The notes under the pieces were generated by a model. The model had not been told where the DNA came from. It ran no database searches and saw only the letters and a program-made list of their open reading frames with translations. A stretch of DNA of 64,000 bases from NCBI GenBank assembly GCA_016286165.1, contig JAEESE010000005.1, positions 1 through 64,000 of the forward strand. Reading direction: 5' to 3'. The DNA comes from Bacteroidaceae bacterium. Its GTDB lineage: Bacteria > Bacteroidota > Bacteroidia > Bacteroidales > Bacteroidaceae. The first letter of the stretch is position 1. Each line of letters begins with the position of its first letter. This document shows positions 16,235-24,524 of this stretch, piece after piece. The translations under genes and the position numbers were made by a program.

Positions 16235-17395
16235 ATGAAATATTACCTCATAGCGGGCGAGGCCAGTGGCGACCTCCATGCCTCACACTTGATAGCAGCC
16301 CTGCAGGCTGAAGACTCCGATGCTGAGTTCCGCGGCTTCGGAGGTGACCTGATGCAGTCTGCCGGCATGACGCTCGTGCGCCACTACCGCGACCTTGCTT
16401 TCATGGGGTTTGTAGCAGTGGCTCTTCACTTCCGCACTATCTTGAAAGGTCTACGCCAATGTAAGGATGACATTGTAGCGTGGCAGCCCGATGTCGTGAT
16501 TCTTGTCGACTACCCTGGCTTCAACCTCAAGATAGCCGAATTCGTCCATTCCATCGGTCTGTGCCCAGTGTATTACTATATAGCGCCCAAGTTGTGGGCA
16601 TGGAAGGAATACCGTATTAAAAACATTCGTCGCAATGTTGATGAGATGTTCTCCATACTCCCATTCGAAGTGGAGTTCTTCGAGGGCAAGCATGGTTATC
16701 CCATCCACTATATAGGTAATCCCACCGTGGACGAGGTAGAGGAGTGGAAGCGAATGAAGAATGAAGAATATCGCTTCGCTCGGAATGAAGAATGTAAATT
16801 AGAAGGCGAAAACACCGCTATCATCGCCCTGCTGGCAGGCAGTCGCAAACAGGAGATACGCGACAATCTGCCGCGGATGCTCGAGGCTGCCAAACCCTTT
16901 GCCCACCGCTATCGCCTCGTCATAGCCGGTGCGCCAGGCATCGACCCCGACTTCTACAAGCAATATATCGGCAATGCAGATGTGGAGATAGTCTTTGGCA
17001 AGACTTATGATATCCTTTCCAACGCCACTGCCGCGCTCGTCACTTCCGGCACCGCGACACTCGAAACAGCCCTCTTCCGCGTGCCTCAGGTCGTATGCTA
17101 CTTTATGCAAGTACGCTGGCTGGCAAATATCGCACGCAGGTTTATCATAAAAACACCGTATATATCCCTTGTAAACCTTATCGTAGGACGTCAGTTAGTG
17201 CCTGAACTCGTAGCTGCCGAGATGACCGTAGAGCGTACTCGCAGCCTCCTTGCCGCCATCCTACCCGGCGGCGATGCACGTCAGGCGCAACTTGAAGGCT
17301 ATGAGGAAATGGCTCTTCGTTTGGGTGCTCCCGGCGCTCCTATACATGCAGCACAACTAATGCATCAACTACTGACCAAAAACAAAAACCTATAA
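16235..17395 (+). CDS. lpxB: Lipid-A-disaccharide synthase LpxB
   Basis: Inner-membrane-associated glycosyltransferase (GT19) that joins UDP-2,3-diacylglucosamine and lipid X in lipid A synthesis. It is 386 residues, starting MKYYLIAGEASGDLHAS, the family signature. YYIAPKLWAWKEYR and the later TSGTATLETALFRVP are conserved. Odd feature: between NPTVDEVEEW and NTAIIALLAGSRKQEI there is an extra charged stretch (about 172–191, KRMKNEEYRFARNEECKLEG) encoded by a direct-repeat element, where homologues are expected to be shorter. It sits between surE and pyrH on the same strand. Confidence 0.95.
   Translation: MKYYLIAGEASGDLHASHLIAALQAEDSDAEFRGFGGDLMQSAGMTLVRHYRDLAFMGFVAVALHFRTILKGLRQCKDDIVAWQPDVVILVDYPGFNLKIAEFVHSIGLCPVYYYIAPKLWAWKEYRIKNIRRNVDEMFSILPFEVEFFEGKHGYPIHYIGNPTVDEVEEWKRMKNEEYRFARNEECKLEGENTAIIALLAGSRKQEIRDNLPRMLEAAKPFAHRYRLVIAGAPGIDPDFYKQYIGNADVEIVFGKTYDILSNATAALVTSGTATLETALFRVPQVVCYFMQVRWLANIARRFIIKTPYISLVNLIVGRQLVPELVAAEMTVERTRSLLAAILPGGDARQAQLEGYEEMALRLGAPGAPIHAAQLMHQLLTKNKNL
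16752..16794 (+). repeat. In-frame direct-repeat element in lpxB
   Basis: GAATGAAGAATG occurs exactly at 16752–16763 and 16783–16794, flanking 19 nt. It encodes the extra charged residues of LpxB. The reverse complement resembles the ACTCTTCACTC repeats inside truB. Confidence 0.6.
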
Positions 17396-17420
17396 ATTAT
17401 CAACTATCAATTAAATACAA

Positions 17421-18131
17421 ATGGTAAGATTCAAAAGAATACTGCTCAAGCTCTCGGGTGAGAGCCTGATGGGAGAACAGCGTTACGGCCTCGACGAGAA
17501 GCGACTGGCCGAGTATGCCGAACAGATTAAAGAGATTCACGATCTGGGTGTAGAGATAGGCATCGTCATCGGTGGCGGCAATATCTTCCGCGGCCTCAGC
17601 GGCTCAGGCCGTGGTTTCGACCGCGTCAAGGGCGATCAGATGGGTATGCTTGCCACGGTCATCAACTCGCTTGCCCTCAACAGTTTCCTCACTGCTGCCG
17701 GTGTCCCCTCGCGCGTGCTCACAGCCATTCGCATGGAACCCGTAGGTGAGTTCTATACCAAATGGAAAGCCATCGAGGCATTAGAGCGCGGCGAGGTGGC
17801 TATCTTCAGTGGCGGCACTGGCAATCCTTACTTCACCACCGATACGGGCTCCTCGCTACGCGGCATAGAAATCGAAGCCGACGTGATGCTCAAGGGCACA
17901 CGCGTAGACGGGGTTTACACTGCAGACCCCGAGAAAGACCCCACTGCCACGAAGTTCTCCGACATCACCTTCGACGAGGTCTACAACCGCGGCTTAAAAG
18001 TCATGGACCTCACCGCCACCGCCATGTGCAAGGAGAACGACCTGCCTATCTACGTGTTTAATATGGACGTGAAGGGCAACCTCCGCCGCGTTATCGACGG
18101 AGAGCATATCGGAACCCTGGTGCATAAGTAA
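17421..18131 (+). CDS. pyrH: UMP kinase PyrH
   Basis: Phosphorylates UMP to UDP for nucleic acids and nucleotide sugars. It is a 236-residue amino-acid-kinase fold. LLKLSGESLMG at the start, the glycine-rich VIGGGNIFRG, GDQMGMLATVIN and SGGTGNPYFTTDT are the standard substrate motifs. It lies 25 nt after lpxB and ends 6 bp before the converging esterase gene with no obvious hairpin between, so transcripts from the two sides probably overlap. Confidence 0.97.
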   Translation: MVRFKRILLKLSGESLMGEQRYGLDEKRLAEYAEQIKEIHDLGVEIGIVIGGGNIFRGLSGSGRGFDRVKGDQMGMLATVINSLALNSFLTAAGVPSRVLTAIRMEPVGEFYTKWKAIEALERGEVAIFSGGTGNPYFTTDTGSSLRGIEIEADVMLKGTRVDGVYTADPEKDPTATKFSDITFDEVYNRGLKVMDLTATAMCKENDLPIYVFNMDVKGNLRRVIDGEHIGTLVHK

Positions 18132-18137
18132 GGGATC

Positions 18138-19868
18138 TTATTTTATCACATTCTGCAGGAATTCGCCGATGCGGTCGAGCCAGGTGTAACTGCCTGTGCC
18201 TGGTGATGCAGTGCGTTGGAAACAATGTGGACGCAGGGCGAGGGTGTGAAGCTCGCTCTGTATTCCCATTGCCCGCATCTTTTCCCATGTTTTCACAGAG
18301 CCCATGCAAGCATATCCGTCGGCATCGCCGTGGATAAAGAGCATGGGCGATGTCTTGAGGTCGAAACTGAACTCGGGCACCAACAGGTCAGAGTCAAGGT
18401 TGCCGCCGTTGGCATTGTGACCGTCGGCACCATCGGTGAGAGCGTAGGCAGGATATATACCTATACCCCATTGCACGTTGCAAGGCAGTCGGTCGATATT
18501 GTCGATGGGAAGGTAGCTCTGATGCATCGACGATGTCACGCCCATAAGCGTGAGATGACCGCCTGCGGAACTTCCCATGATACCTATCTGATTGGGATCC
18601 AAGCCCAGAGATTCTGCCTTGCTCCTTACAATACGAATGGCGCGCTGCAGATCCTGCCAGGCGGTTGTATGCTTGGCCAGGCCTTTCTTGGGGCGCGGTG
18701 TGCGATAACGCATAGTGACAACCGTCATGCCGCGCTCGTTGAGGTAACGCCGTGCGGGCGCCACTTCGAAGCCGTCGGGGTCGTTGCCTTGGTAGCTGCC
18801 GCCTGAATATATGATCTGTATGGCTTTGGTCTTCAGCTCCTTGGGGAAGTGCCATTCCAGATAGGGCTTGCCTTGCCCTTCCTGTGAATCGGGCATCTTG
18901 CCTTCGGGCCACACATCTTCCGTTGTCTTGTCCCTGCGTGCGTCATCGCTGGCATAGCGTTTCATAAGGTCTTCTTCGGGCTGGAGTTCGCCCATGAAGC
19001 CCATCTGCCTCATGAATTCTATGCCTCGCTCCAGTCCAAAGGCGCCGTGGCCTTTGTTGGGATACAGGTGCAGCTCTGCCGGCACCTTGCGTTTGCGCAG
19101 CTCACGATAGATAAGCGTGGAACCGTTTGGGGTATAGGGGTCTGTGCCGCCGTGGTGCAGACTTACGGGGCAGGTCTTGTCGTCGAACTTGAAGATGGGA
19201 GAGAGGTGCACGTCAGTGCCGTAGCCCTGACGCATGGCGGGCGTGCCCGTGTCCCCGTCGGTGGTCACGTAGGCCGGGGCGTTGATGATAGCCCAGTTGA
19301 TGTGGCATGGCACTTGGTCCAGTTTATCTACGGGAGCGTAGGCTGGCGTCTGCGAACTGGTAGCCAAGAGCGTTGCCAGATGTGAGCCGGCCGACATCGA
19401 GATGACTCCGATGCGTTCGGGATCAAAGCCGCGTTTCTTGGCCTCGCTGCGGACCATACGCACGGCACGCTGACCATCTTCCCACGCCGATTGATAGATA
19501 GGAATACCTTCAGGGCGCGGAGTGCGATAAACGAAGTTCACGCATTGGAATCCCAACTGAGTGAACCTCTCACGCCATTGTTTGACGAGACCTACATCGC
19601 AGCAATTCATATATGAACCGCCGGAGATAAGTATCATGCAGCCCTGCACGGGAGTGCCCTTGGCCGGTGCATCGAACCACTCGAGGTAGGCGACGCGGTG
19701 TTTGTCGGCCTTGAAATCCTTGCTGCCGGCCTCGTCGGTCATAGCAGCTATCTGATGAGGCTGCGCATCGGGCATCTTACCTTTTGGCCAAATCGTTTCA
19801 CGCTCCCAGGCAAAGCTGCTCAGCGAGCACATCACACACAATAATAGAATCAGGTGTCTCGGTTTCAT
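18138..19868 (-). CDS. Secreted tandem alpha/beta-hydrolase (esterase)
   Basis: 576 residues: signal peptide (about 1–20, ending SSFAW) and two homologous alpha/beta-hydrolase domains (about 25–290 and 318–576), each introduced by WP(K/E)GKMPD. Each has an oxyanion-type GGSY, RTPRP, and a nucleophile serine: Ser159 in ISMSAGSHL and Ser434 in MGSSAGGHL. Acids and histidines follow (Asp243/His274; Asp515 or 517/His548). The family resembles polysaccharide acetyl- or feruloyl-esterases (BD-FAE type). It is divergent from a GH30 xylanase-like gene, which supports removal of xylan side groups. Substrate is inferred. Confidence 0.8.
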   Translation of the reverse strand: MKPRHLILLLCVMCSLSSFAWERETIWPKGKMPDAQPHQIAAMTDEAGSKDFKADKHRVAYLEWFDAPAKGTPVQGCMILISGGSYMNCCDVGLVKQWRERFTQLGFQCVNFVYRTPRPEGIPIYQSAWEDGQRAVRMVRSEAKKRGFDPERIGVISMSAGSHLATLLATSSQTPAYAPVDKLDQVPCHINWAIINAPAYVTTDGDTGTPAMRQGYGTDVHLSPIFKFDDKTCPVSLHHGGTDPYTPNGSTLIYRELRKRKVPAELHLYPNKGHGAFGLERGIEFMRQMGFMGELQPEEDLMKRYASDDARRDKTTEDVWPEGKMPDSQEGQGKPYLEWHFPKELKTKAIQIIYSGGSYQGNDPDGFEVAPARRYLNERGMTVVTMRYRTPRPKKGLAKHTTAWQDLQRAIRIVRSKAESLGLDPNQIGIMGSSAGGHLTLMGVTSSMHQSYLPIDNIDRLPCNVQWGIGIYPAYALTDGADGHNANGGNLDSDLLVPEFSFDLKTSPMLFIHGDADGYACMGSVKTWEKMRAMGIQSELHTLALRPHCFQRTASPGTGSYTWLDRIGEFLQNVIK

Positions 19869-19915
19869 AGATAATTGATATTATTAATATGGTTGTTTTG
19901 CGGGGTAAGATGCCG

Positions 19916-19923
19916 CAAAAGTA
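19916..19923 (-). promoter_or_regulatory. −7 element TACTTTTG for the esterase
   Basis: Minus-strand TAnnTTTG match 48 bp upstream of the esterase start. Confidence 0.6.
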
Positions 19924-20007
19924 ATCCTTTTATTTTATTTTTCGCTATTCATCATTCATTTTTATTAAAAAAAGCCTAATATATAAACCGCCATATAAAT
20001 CTTTCAC

Positions 20008-20015
20008 TATCTTTG
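20008..20015 (+). promoter_or_regulatory. −7 element TATCTTTG for GH30
   Basis: Plus-strand match 21 bp before the GH30 ATG at 20037; a typical short leader. It rules out the longer frame starting at 20013. Confidence 0.7.
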
Positions 20016-20036
20016 CGCCATCTTATTAACGAAACT

Positions 20037-21569
20037 ATGAAACGGATTCTTACTTCCTTTTTTGTACTTACTCTTGCTGCGTTTGGGTATGCTAAAAGCA
20101 TCACCGTAACAGTGAATAGCACGCGTTATCAAACAATCTCAGGCTTTGGCGCGGCTTGTTGCGATGGAGCGATGTGCCCGTTTGGCACTGACACTGAACC
20201 TGTGCGTTTGCTTTATGGCCGGACATCGAAAATCGGCCTTAACATAATGCGCATGGAAATCTCGCCCAATTTCAAGGGAGACATCACCGCTGCAGACATA
20301 GGCTGGGACACGCCCTACGACTGGCAAGGCTCCGTTCCTTCGGCTAAGCTTGTTAAGGCACGCGGCGGCATCGTCTTCGGCACGCCTTGGTCTCCTCCAG
20401 GCGAATACAAGACAAACGGCACGGCGCAAGGTGGCCACAATGAAAGCCAAGGTAACCAGCGCGGCGAACTGCGCGAGGACTGCTACGATAAATTCTTTCC
20501 CTGGCTCAACACCTTCTTGAAGTATATGAAGTCGAAAGGCGTCACCGTGGATGCCGTGTCCATTCAGAACGAGCCCGACTGGTGGGTTGACTACTCAGGT
20601 TGCCTGTACACACCTCAGCAACAACTCAACCTGGTCAAGAACTATGCTCACATGCTCGACCGCGAGACATATAAAGGTGTGCGACTGATCAGTGCCGAGC
20701 CCTTAGGTTTCACCCAAAATTATTCAAATGCGCTATTGAACGACCCTGTGGCTCGCGAGCAGATTGACATCATCGCGGGTCACCTCTATGGTCATCCGCC
20801 TTTGAATGACGGCAACATGAAGGATGCCGCTGTGCTGGCAGCCAAGTATGGCAAGGAAGTGTGGATGACCGAGCACTCGGTCACCGACAATATCAACCGT
20901 CTGCCCACCTGGCACGAGCAACTGATTTTCGCCGAGGAATTGAATGAGTGTATGCTGGCCGGTTGCACAGGTTACATCTATTGGTACATGCGCGCTCATT
21001 GGGCTTTCGTAGGTACCGGCGAAAGCAAGTATGGTTCAGGCAACGTGAAGAACAAACTGCTGCCACGCGCTTATGTGATGTCGCACTTCGCAAAGAACGT
21101 CACCGGCTCCACTCGTCTCGGCACCAGAGCAAGTGTCGCCACGGGCACCAACTCTTACTTCGAGACATCTGCCTACATCAAGGGCGATTCAATTATCGTC
21201 ATGGCCATTGATACTACCGCTACAGCCTACAACCTCAAAATCAAGCTACCATATAAAGTGAAGAGCGGCATACAATGGCTTTCCACCGGCAATGAGACGA
21301 CGAAGCTCTGCAAGAAAACCGACATAGAGATTACCGAGCCTGTGAAGGAGATTATTATCAGCATGCCTGAGCGCAGCTTTGGCACCTTTATCTTCACGAT
21401 CGCTCACGACGAGGACGCCATCGAGGCTCCCCAGGCAACAACCAGCAAATTGTTAAATCGTTCTTACTACGACCTGCAGGGACGACGCATCGTCACTCCT
21501 CGTGGCCTCGTCATTGAGCAACGCCCCGACGGCTCTTCCAGAAAGATATACATAGGAAGACAGAGATAA
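20037..21569 (+). CDS. GH30 glycosidase, xylanase-like
   Basis: 510 residues: signal peptide (about 1–18, ending FGYAK), a (beta/alpha)8 barrel with QTISGFGAACCDG, SIQNEPDWW (acid/base Glu179) and VWMTEHS (nucleophile Glu279), then a beta-sandwich side domain (about 370–460) and a short tail RSYYDLQGRRI typical of type-IX-exported Bacteroidetes proteins. The sequence around the catalytic residues is closest to GH30 subfamily 8 (glucuronoxylanases), but subfamily is by eye. It is followed 9 bp later by a GH16 gene and divergent from a tandem esterase. Confidence 0.88.
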   Translation: MKRILTSFFVLTLAAFGYAKSITVTVNSTRYQTISGFGAACCDGAMCPFGTDTEPVRLLYGRTSKIGLNIMRMEISPNFKGDITAADIGWDTPYDWQGSVPSAKLVKARGGIVFGTPWSPPGEYKTNGTAQGGHNESQGNQRGELREDCYDKFFPWLNTFLKYMKSKGVTVDAVSIQNEPDWWVDYSGCLYTPQQQLNLVKNYAHMLDRETYKGVRLISAEPLGFTQNYSNALLNDPVAREQIDIIAGHLYGHPPLNDGNMKDAAVLAAKYGKEVWMTEHSVTDNINRLPTWHEQLIFAEELNECMLAGCTGYIYWYMRAHWAFVGTGESKYGSGNVKNKLLPRAYVMSHFAKNVTGSTRLGTRASVATGTNSYFETSAYIKGDSIIVMAIDTTATAYNLKIKLPYKVKSGIQWLSTGNETTKLCKKTDIEITEPVKEIIISMPERSFGTFIFTIAHDEDAIEAPQATTSKLLNRSYYDLQGRRIVTPRGLVIEQRPDGSSRKIYIGRQR

Positions 21570-21578
21570 TCGTCTCGG

Positions 21579-22796
21579 ATGAAGCGCGGCTGCATTTACA
21601 GCATCATCTTACTGATGTGCATCGTTTCAACAACGATTGCACAGGATACAAAGCCACAATGGATAGAGAGTATTCGCGTGCTCTCGCCATTGTCGTGTTC
21701 TGACGTCAGCGGCCGCGTGAAAGTACGCCTACAGGCAAAAGGTCTGGCGCACCTGCAAGCGCAGTGCTTCGTTCCAAATCGTAAGAATCTTTATGCCAAG
21801 CCGCAGAAACTGGTACTGACACCCAAGGGAATCAAGCTCAACAACGAAGGGATAGGTACATTCACTATAAACACACGGGCTTTGCCTCACGGCCCGTTGA
21901 CCGTTCAGATTATTGGCGAAGGACCTAAAGGTGAACGTGACTTATATGAGCTGCAGCTATACAACAGCACCGGCGACCAGCGACGAACTGCCGCCGGCAT
22001 TCCTGATACCATTCCAGCGGCAGCACGTGGTATGCAGCTGGCCTACAGCGATGATTTCGACGGCCCGCTGTCCATCTCACGCGACGGCAGGGGGGCACGC
22101 TACAACGCTCACAAACCCACCTTCGGTGATTTCAGCGGCTGGCCTTTCAGTGATCCTGAGGGCGAGTGCAATCCCTTCGTTCAACGCGACACATATTTGA
22201 TTATACGCGCGCGCAAGGGAGCCGGCAACGACAATCGTGCCAGCACGGGACTAATAGCTACTGTGGATATGGACGGCAACGGCTTCCGCGCTAAGCCTCC
22301 TTGCTATATGGAATGCCGATTAATGGCGCAGTCGGCTCCCGGTACATGGCCTGCCTTTTGGACTATTACCAACATACACCGCGGCAAGGGCGATGAATTG
22401 GATGTAGTAGAGGCCTACGGCGGTTGGGGCGAAGGCAACCCAAACAGCACCGGCTATTGGGTGACATCGCATTTCTGGGAACAGACCGATACCGACGGCC
22501 AACCACTCAAACATCCAGGGAAACTAATAGAAATGACAGAGCGCCGACTGGGGACATCATGGAGCCAGACGTTTCACACCTACGGGCTACTCATTGAAGC
22601 TGATAAAACTACGTATTACCTCGACGATGAAGAGGTTTGGAGTCATCCTACCAATAGTTATTCTTATCGGCAGCCTCACGTCATTCTCATCAATTACGCC
22701 ATCGGCGGATCCAGCGGTTGGACAATAAACCTCGACCGCTACAACAACACCTCTGAGATGTATGTAGACTATCTCCGTGTCTTTGAAAAACGGTGA
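21579..22796 (+). CDS. GH16 family endo-glucanase/galactanase-like
   Basis: 405 residues: signal peptide (to about Ala21), an N-terminal beta domain (about 27–130), then a GH16 jelly roll (about 150–405). The catalytic signature is GDELDVVEAYG with Glu273, Asp275 and Glu278 (ExDxxE). Preceding FWTI and following WVTSHFWEQ fit the family. GH16 members cleave beta-1,3/1,4-glucans, agar, carrageenan or related polymers; the substrate cannot be told here. Nearly adjoins both neighbours, so probably one operon with GH30. Confidence 0.88.
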   Translation: MKRGCIYSIILLMCIVSTTIAQDTKPQWIESIRVLSPLSCSDVSGRVKVRLQAKGLAHLQAQCFVPNRKNLYAKPQKLVLTPKGIKLNNEGIGTFTINTRALPHGPLTVQIIGEGPKGERDLYELQLYNSTGDQRRTAAGIPDTIPAAARGMQLAYSDDFDGPLSISRDGRGARYNAHKPTFGDFSGWPFSDPEGECNPFVQRDTYLIIRARKGAGNDNRASTGLIATVDMDGNGFRAKPPCYMECRLMAQSAPGTWPAFWTITNIHRGKGDELDVVEAYGGWGEGNPNSTGYWVTSHFWEQTDTDGQPLKHPGKLIEMTERRLGTSWSQTFHTYGLLIEADKTTYYLDDEEVWSHPTNSYSYRQPHVILINYAIGGSSGWTINLDRYNNTSEMYVDYLRVFEKR

Positions 22797-22804
22797 AAAC
22801 GATA

Positions 22805-23500
22805 ATGATTTCAAGAAAACTATTTTTAATCGTGAGCCTTGCGCTCCTGTCGGTTGCATGCCGTGCCATGACTGTTGAGACGACAACGAACCTCAACATA
22901 TACTATCCTGATTATTCGAGGATTGACTTGGTGTGCGGAAAGATGCCTGAGGTGGCGGATAAGGATGTTGAGTTCTGTTGCGAAGCGGCTTTCACAGGCG
23001 AGCTGCTGAAGGAGTTCAAGCACACCAACATTGCCGACAACCACATTTGCAATGGGGAAATGAAACGCGGCTACCGCTGCAAGGCCAACACCGGCGGTTT
23101 CGTTTGGAGAAAAGGGAAATGGAAATTCATGCGCAAGGCAGCTTACCCTACATCTGCTAACGGCTGGACCATGGGCTTCTGTCAGTTGCTAATCGTCAAG
23201 GATGGCAGCGCACGGCCGATAGGCTCGAGGATGAAGACGAAAAGGGATATCTTTAGGGCGCTGTGCGAGAAGGATGGGAGACTATGCGTCGTTGAATCGA
23301 AGAGGTACATGACTTATGAGTCCTTCGTCAAATGCTTGACCGCTTACAAGGTTACACATGCCCTCTATCTGGACATGGGCTACGGTTGGAACTACGCCTG
23401 GTATCGTGATAACGACGGCAGGATAAAAGAGCGTTTTCCCGAGAGCAAATCTGCAACCACGTTTAAGTACCGCACCAACTGGATTACTTTTTACAAGTGA
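22805..23500 (+). CDS. Secreted protein, possibly phosphodiester-glycosidase-like
   Basis: 231 residues from ATG 22805 (a GTG at 22793 would overlap the GH16 stop). Signal peptide ends near LLSVACRAM, which could also be a lipobox. Five or so cysteines and a C-terminal ALYLDMGYGWNYAWYR segment recall NAGPA-type phosphodiester glycosidases, in which a conserved DGG/DMG turn sits in the C-terminal half. I would not rely on that. As the last gene of the GH30–GH16 unit it presumably acts on the same polysaccharide or its products. Confidence 0.6.
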   Translation: MISRKLFLIVSLALLSVACRAMTVETTTNLNIYYPDYSRIDLVCGKMPEVADKDVEFCCEAAFTGELLKEFKHTNIADNHICNGEMKRGYRCKANTGGFVWRKGKWKFMRKAAYPTSANGWTMGFCQLLIVKDGSARPIGSRMKTKRDIFRALCEKDGRLCVVESKRYMTYESFVKCLTAYKVTHALYLDMGYGWNYAWYRDNDGRIKERFPESKSATTFKYRTNWITFYK

Positions 23501-23509
23501 TCAACTGCT

Positions 23510-24193
23510 TCAATCATTAGGGAACAATATCCATTGGCGTTCACGAGGCATTATCCTTGCAAGGCCGAAACGAATGAAACGGGCGAGCAATGTAATGGCC
23601 AAGGGCCGTGGAACGGCGGCTGGCTTCGCCGCCTTAAGCAACTGGTTTAATGTAAGCCCTTGAGGATGCTCGTTGAGAGTCTTGAGCAGCGTTCGTTCCT
23701 CATCGGTGTCAGCGAAAGCCTCGCCCTGCAAGCGTTGTTCTTGTCGCCAAATGGCGAGGTGAATAGGCGAAGCTACAATATTTTCATCGGCTACTCGGAT
23801 GTAAGCTGTGCGGGACGTTGACTGTTCATCATCCACATCCAGGGCAAACACAGGGCGTTGACGACTGGGCATCACGGTGCAGATGACGACGGTGCGCAAC
23901 CTGCCACCATGCGGGGCTGTCGGCACTTGCAACGTCTCAAATTGTATAGTCGGAACCGGAGTACAATATTTACGTGCTGCAGCATGCATCATGAATATCT
24001 CCTCCTCGGAACGCACTCCATGCACGCTACCATCATCACGCACACCAATCAACAGACGCCCGCCATCGGTATTGGCGAAGGCCGAGACTGACCGTGCGAG
24101 TTTAGGCGCATCGTCAATCTTATATTTAAAGTCCTGTTGCTGATGCTCGCCTTGAGCTATGTACTCTCTTAGGAGCGCTGCCTGTGATGTCAT
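23510..24193 (-). CDS. AlbA_2-domain (putative ATP-binding) regulator
   Basis: 227 residues. An N-terminal AlbA_2/Schlafen-like domain (about 14–150: QQDFKYKIDDAPKLARSVSA, FANTDGGRLLIGVRDDG) is followed by a winged-helix-like C-terminal part (about 165–225: LTLNQLLKAAKPAAVP). Such proteins are usually described as ATP-binding transcriptional regulators; targets unknown. The ATG starts only a few bases after the terminator U-run of tRNA-His (24198–24237), and no separate −7 element is visible, so expression may depend on readthrough. Confidence 0.8.
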   Translation of the reverse strand: MTSQAALLREYIAQGEHQQQDFKYKIDDAPKLARSVSAFANTDGGRLLIGVRDDGSVHGVRSEEEIFMMHAAARKYCTPVPTIQFETLQVPTAPHGGRLRTVVICTVMPSRQRPVFALDVDDEQSTSRTAYIRVADENIVASPIHLAIWRQEQRLQGEAFADTDEERTLLKTLNEHPQGLTLNQLLKAAKPAAVPRPLAITLLARFIRFGLARIMPRERQWILFPND

Positions 24194-24197
24194 GAAG

Positions 24198-24237
24198 AAA
24201 AAAAATGCCCGCGTGGACTGTCGTCTCTGCAGGCATT
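24198..24237 (-). terminator. Terminator after tRNA-His
   Basis: On the minus strand AATGCCTGC pairs with GCGGGCATT (9 bp, one wobble) and a run of eight T follows, ending just before the AlbA_2 start codon. Confidence 0.7.
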
Positions 24238-24263
24238 GTCGTGAAAAGAGTGATTGTCGGAGG

Positions 24264-24338
24264 GGTGACTAGTGGGACTCGAACCCACGACATTCAGAAC
24301 CACAATCTGACGCTCTAACCAACTGAACTATAGTCACC
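24264..24338 (-). tRNA. tRNA-His (GTG)
   Basis: Complete cloverleaf on the minus strand. The acceptor GTGACTA pairs with TAGTCAC, with the extra 5' G typical of tRNA-His opposite the C discriminator. Anticodon loop TTGTGGT gives anticodon GTG. T-arm GTGGG-TTCGAGT-CCCAC. CCA is not encoded. Confidence 0.95.
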
Positions 24339-24382
24339 ATTTTGCAGCGCCTTTCCAGACGGCTGCTTTTGTTTAGCGGCTG

Positions 24383-24390
24383 CAAAGGTA
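24383..24390 (-). promoter_or_regulatory. −7 element TACCTTTG for tRNA-His
   Basis: Minus-strand match 45 bp upstream of tRNA-His. Confidence 0.6.
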
Positions 24391-24494
24391 GGAAGAAAAG
24401 AGAAAAGAGAAAAGAGAATACGCAAAAAAAACGTCGTGCAGGCGTGTTTTTTTTGTTTTTTTGACGTTTTCACGTCCTAATCAGTCTTTTTTCA

Positions 24495-24502
24495 TACCTT
24501 TG
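24495..24502 (+). promoter_or_regulatory. −7 element TACCTTTG for topB
   Basis: Plus-strand match 22 bp upstream of the topB ATG. Confidence 0.65.
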
Positions 24503-24524
24503 CAGGCCATATAACGAAAGGATA

